Of a DNA stretch of 6,030 nucleotides, positions 5,260 to 6,030 are shown piece after piece. Source of the stretch: Deltaproteobacteria bacterium CG07_land_8_20_14_0_80_60_11 (GTDB lineage Bacteria; Desulfobacterota; Desulfobaccia; Desulfobaccales; 0-14-0-80-60-11); NCBI GenBank assembly GCA_002779455.1, contig PEWM01000015.1, positions 1-6,030 on the forward strand, read 5' to 3'. The notes under the pieces were generated by a model. It was not told where the DNA came from and did no database searches. It was given only the letters and a program-made list of their open reading frames with translations. The translations under genes were made by a program, and so were the position numbers. Each line of letters begins with the position of its first letter. The first letter of the stretch is position 1.

Positions 5260-5280
5260 CGGCAAATCAGAGGTTTGCCG
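5260..5280 (+). other. Hairpin between nrdJ and the GrlR-like gene
   Basis: CGGCAAA (5260-5266) and TTTGCCG (5274-5280) form a perfect 7-bp stem with a 7-base loop. No T-run follows; the next bases are GATAAAAGGAGG, so the stem ends just before the next gene's RBS. It could be a weak terminator or a translation-modulating leader structure. Confidence 0.4.
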
Positions 5281-5297
5281 GATAAAAGGAGGACGAC

Positions 5298-5651
5298 ATG
5301 GTTAATGGCTTTTATGCGATCTATTACACGGGAGTTACCGGCTCCGGACTCGGGGTCCTGGCCCTCAATAACGGAATTATTGTCGGTGCCGATATGGTTG
5401 GCGGCCGATATGATGGCACTTACAAGCAGAGCGCAATAGCAGGGGTCTATGACGCAAAGGTTCGAATTACCATCCCGCCGGGAAGTTCGCTTGTGACCGG
5501 AGCCATAGCAGGGCCACAACCTCTATCTATGGACGTGGTCATGACCCTGCCAGAAAATTTAGGCGGCGAACAGCCAATTCTTATCAAAACGCCGACTGGT
5601 CCCGTTAACGTTATATTCCGTAAGCTCCGTGACTACCCGACAACAATATAA
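5298..5651 (+). CDS. GrlR-family small regulatory-like protein
   Basis: 117 residues; start ATG 5298 with AGGAGG (5287-5292) 5 bases upstream. The N-terminal half, with GFYAIYYTG, GSGLGVLALNNGIIVGAD and YDGTYKQ, matches the strand pattern G-x-Y-x-I ... G-x-G-V-x-x-L-x-x-G-x-x-x-G-x-D ... Y-x-G-x-Y. That pattern is typical of GrlR-like proteins, small lipocalin-like beta-barrels named after the LEE type III secretion repressor GrlR of enterohaemorrhagic E. coli. Most homologues outside enterics sit far from type III secretion genes, so a role in secretion should not be assumed; the function here is unknown. There is no signal peptide or membrane segment. It is less GC-rich than nrdJ and lies 61 bases after it, 18 bases before the next gene, with which it likely forms an operon. 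Confidence 0.7.
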   Translation: MVNGFYAIYYTGVTGSGLGVLALNNGIIVGADMVGGRYDGTYKQSAIAGVYDAKVRITIPPGSSLVTGAIAGPQPLSMDVVMTLPENLGGEQPILIKTPTGPVNVIFRKLRDYPTTI

Positions 5652-5669
5652 AAACAATATGGGAGACTC

Positions 5670-6030
5670 ATGGATACCACAAATATTATTTTGGCGTTCG
5701 CTACAGTATTTGGGCCCATCGTCTCGGTCTTGATCGCTATCAATTACACACGTTATGCTGACAAGCAGAAGGTCAAGAACGATCGTCGGTTTGAGGTGTT
5801 TCGGAATTTAATGAAAACACGCGGATTTCAACTTCACCCTGATCATGTGATAAGTCTAAATTTAATACCATTAGATTTCAAAGATAATACTGACGTAATG
5901 GCGAAGTTCAAAGAATATATAAATCATCTCTATAGACCAATTCCAAGCGAGACATCAGAAAATCAGCGGTTCACTGATGAACGAGAAATGTTATTTGGAA
6001 AGCTTCTGGTGTCCGTTGGAAAATCACTAA
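5670..6030 (+). CDS. Membrane-anchored DUF6680-like protein (3' end outside window)
   Basis: The frame is open from ATG 5670 through the window edge: 120 codons are visible and no stop is reached. GGGAG (5661-5665) lies 4 bases upstream of the ATG. Residues 5-24 (NIILAFATVFGPIVSVLIAI) form a single N-terminal membrane segment. A basic stretch follows (RYADKQKVKNDRR), so the remainder probably faces the cytoplasm. FEVFRNLMKTRGFQLHPDHVISLNLIPLDF (42-71) matches the hallmark of DUF6680 proteins as I remember it: FRxLMxTR...L...HVxALN.I...F. The function of that family is unknown. Codon use is clearly AT-richer than in prfB or nrdJ. The 18-base gap to the GrlR-like gene suggests co-transcription. 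Confidence 0.65.
   Translation, partial: MDTTNIILAFATVFGPIVSVLIAINYTRYADKQKVKNDRRFEVFRNLMKTRGFQLHPDHVISLNLIPLDFKDNTDVMAKFKEYINHLYRPIPSETSENQRFTDEREMLFGKLLVSVGKSL

Noticed and set aside
1..6030. CRISPR array, tRNA or rRNA genes, transposase genes
   Set aside because: Scanning both strands showed no regularly spaced direct repeats with spacers, no recognisable tRNA arms or rRNA segments, and no transposase motifs.

Overview
The window carries six protein genes: four complete, one running off the right edge, and one short gene that looks truncated at its 3' end. The long genes are GC-rich with strong G/C preference at third positions. Class II (B12-dependent) ribonucleotide reductase, a likely selenoprotein methyltransferase and palindromic GTAGGGGCG- and GTAGCCGCA-type repeats suggest an anaerobic, deltaproteobacterial (Desulfobacterota-like) genome. 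That placement is an inference; no rRNA or phylogenetic marker was compared.

Left part (1-1433): a gene-free leader holds a nested-palindrome, MITE-like element (about 89-225) and a 7-bp tandem repeat (266-297). prfB (release factor 2) follows. It is split by the classic programmed +1 frameshift at an in-frame CTT TGA (398-403). Reading through the shift gives a 369-residue RF2 with the SPF and GGQ motifs where they belong. Bases 1434-1662 are a convergent intergenic region with a REP-like double hairpin and terminator-like hairpins.

Middle part (1660-2762, minus strand): a two-gene unit. The first gene is a short exported protein resembling the N-terminal part of a concanavalin-like/DUF1080 beta-sandwich. 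The second is an ArsM-like SAM methyltransferase whose frame is crossed by a single TGA at 1891-1893. The sequence on both sides of this TGA is homologous in character and in the same frame. The TGA sits where relatives carry a conserved Cys, and a 9-bp perfect hairpin with a GGA loop starts 15 nt after it. This is the textbook layout of a bacterial SECIS, so I read the gene as a 280-residue selenoprotein (Sec204). It is the most notable item in the window.

Right part (2763-6030, plus strand): a divergent regulatory region with a TTGACA promoter is overlapped by two NrdR boxes spaced 32 bp apart. Behind it comes nrdJ, a complete B12-dependent ribonucleotide reductase. It is followed by two less GC-rich genes, a GrlR-family small protein and a membrane-anchored DUF6680-like protein cut by the window end; they look like an accessory pair.

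Two UGA recoding events lie side by side in convergent genes. One is the RF2 frameshift, which senses RF2 activity at UGA. The other is a Sec UGA, which RF2 would compete for. No selenium machinery (selA, selB, selC, selD) is visible in the window.
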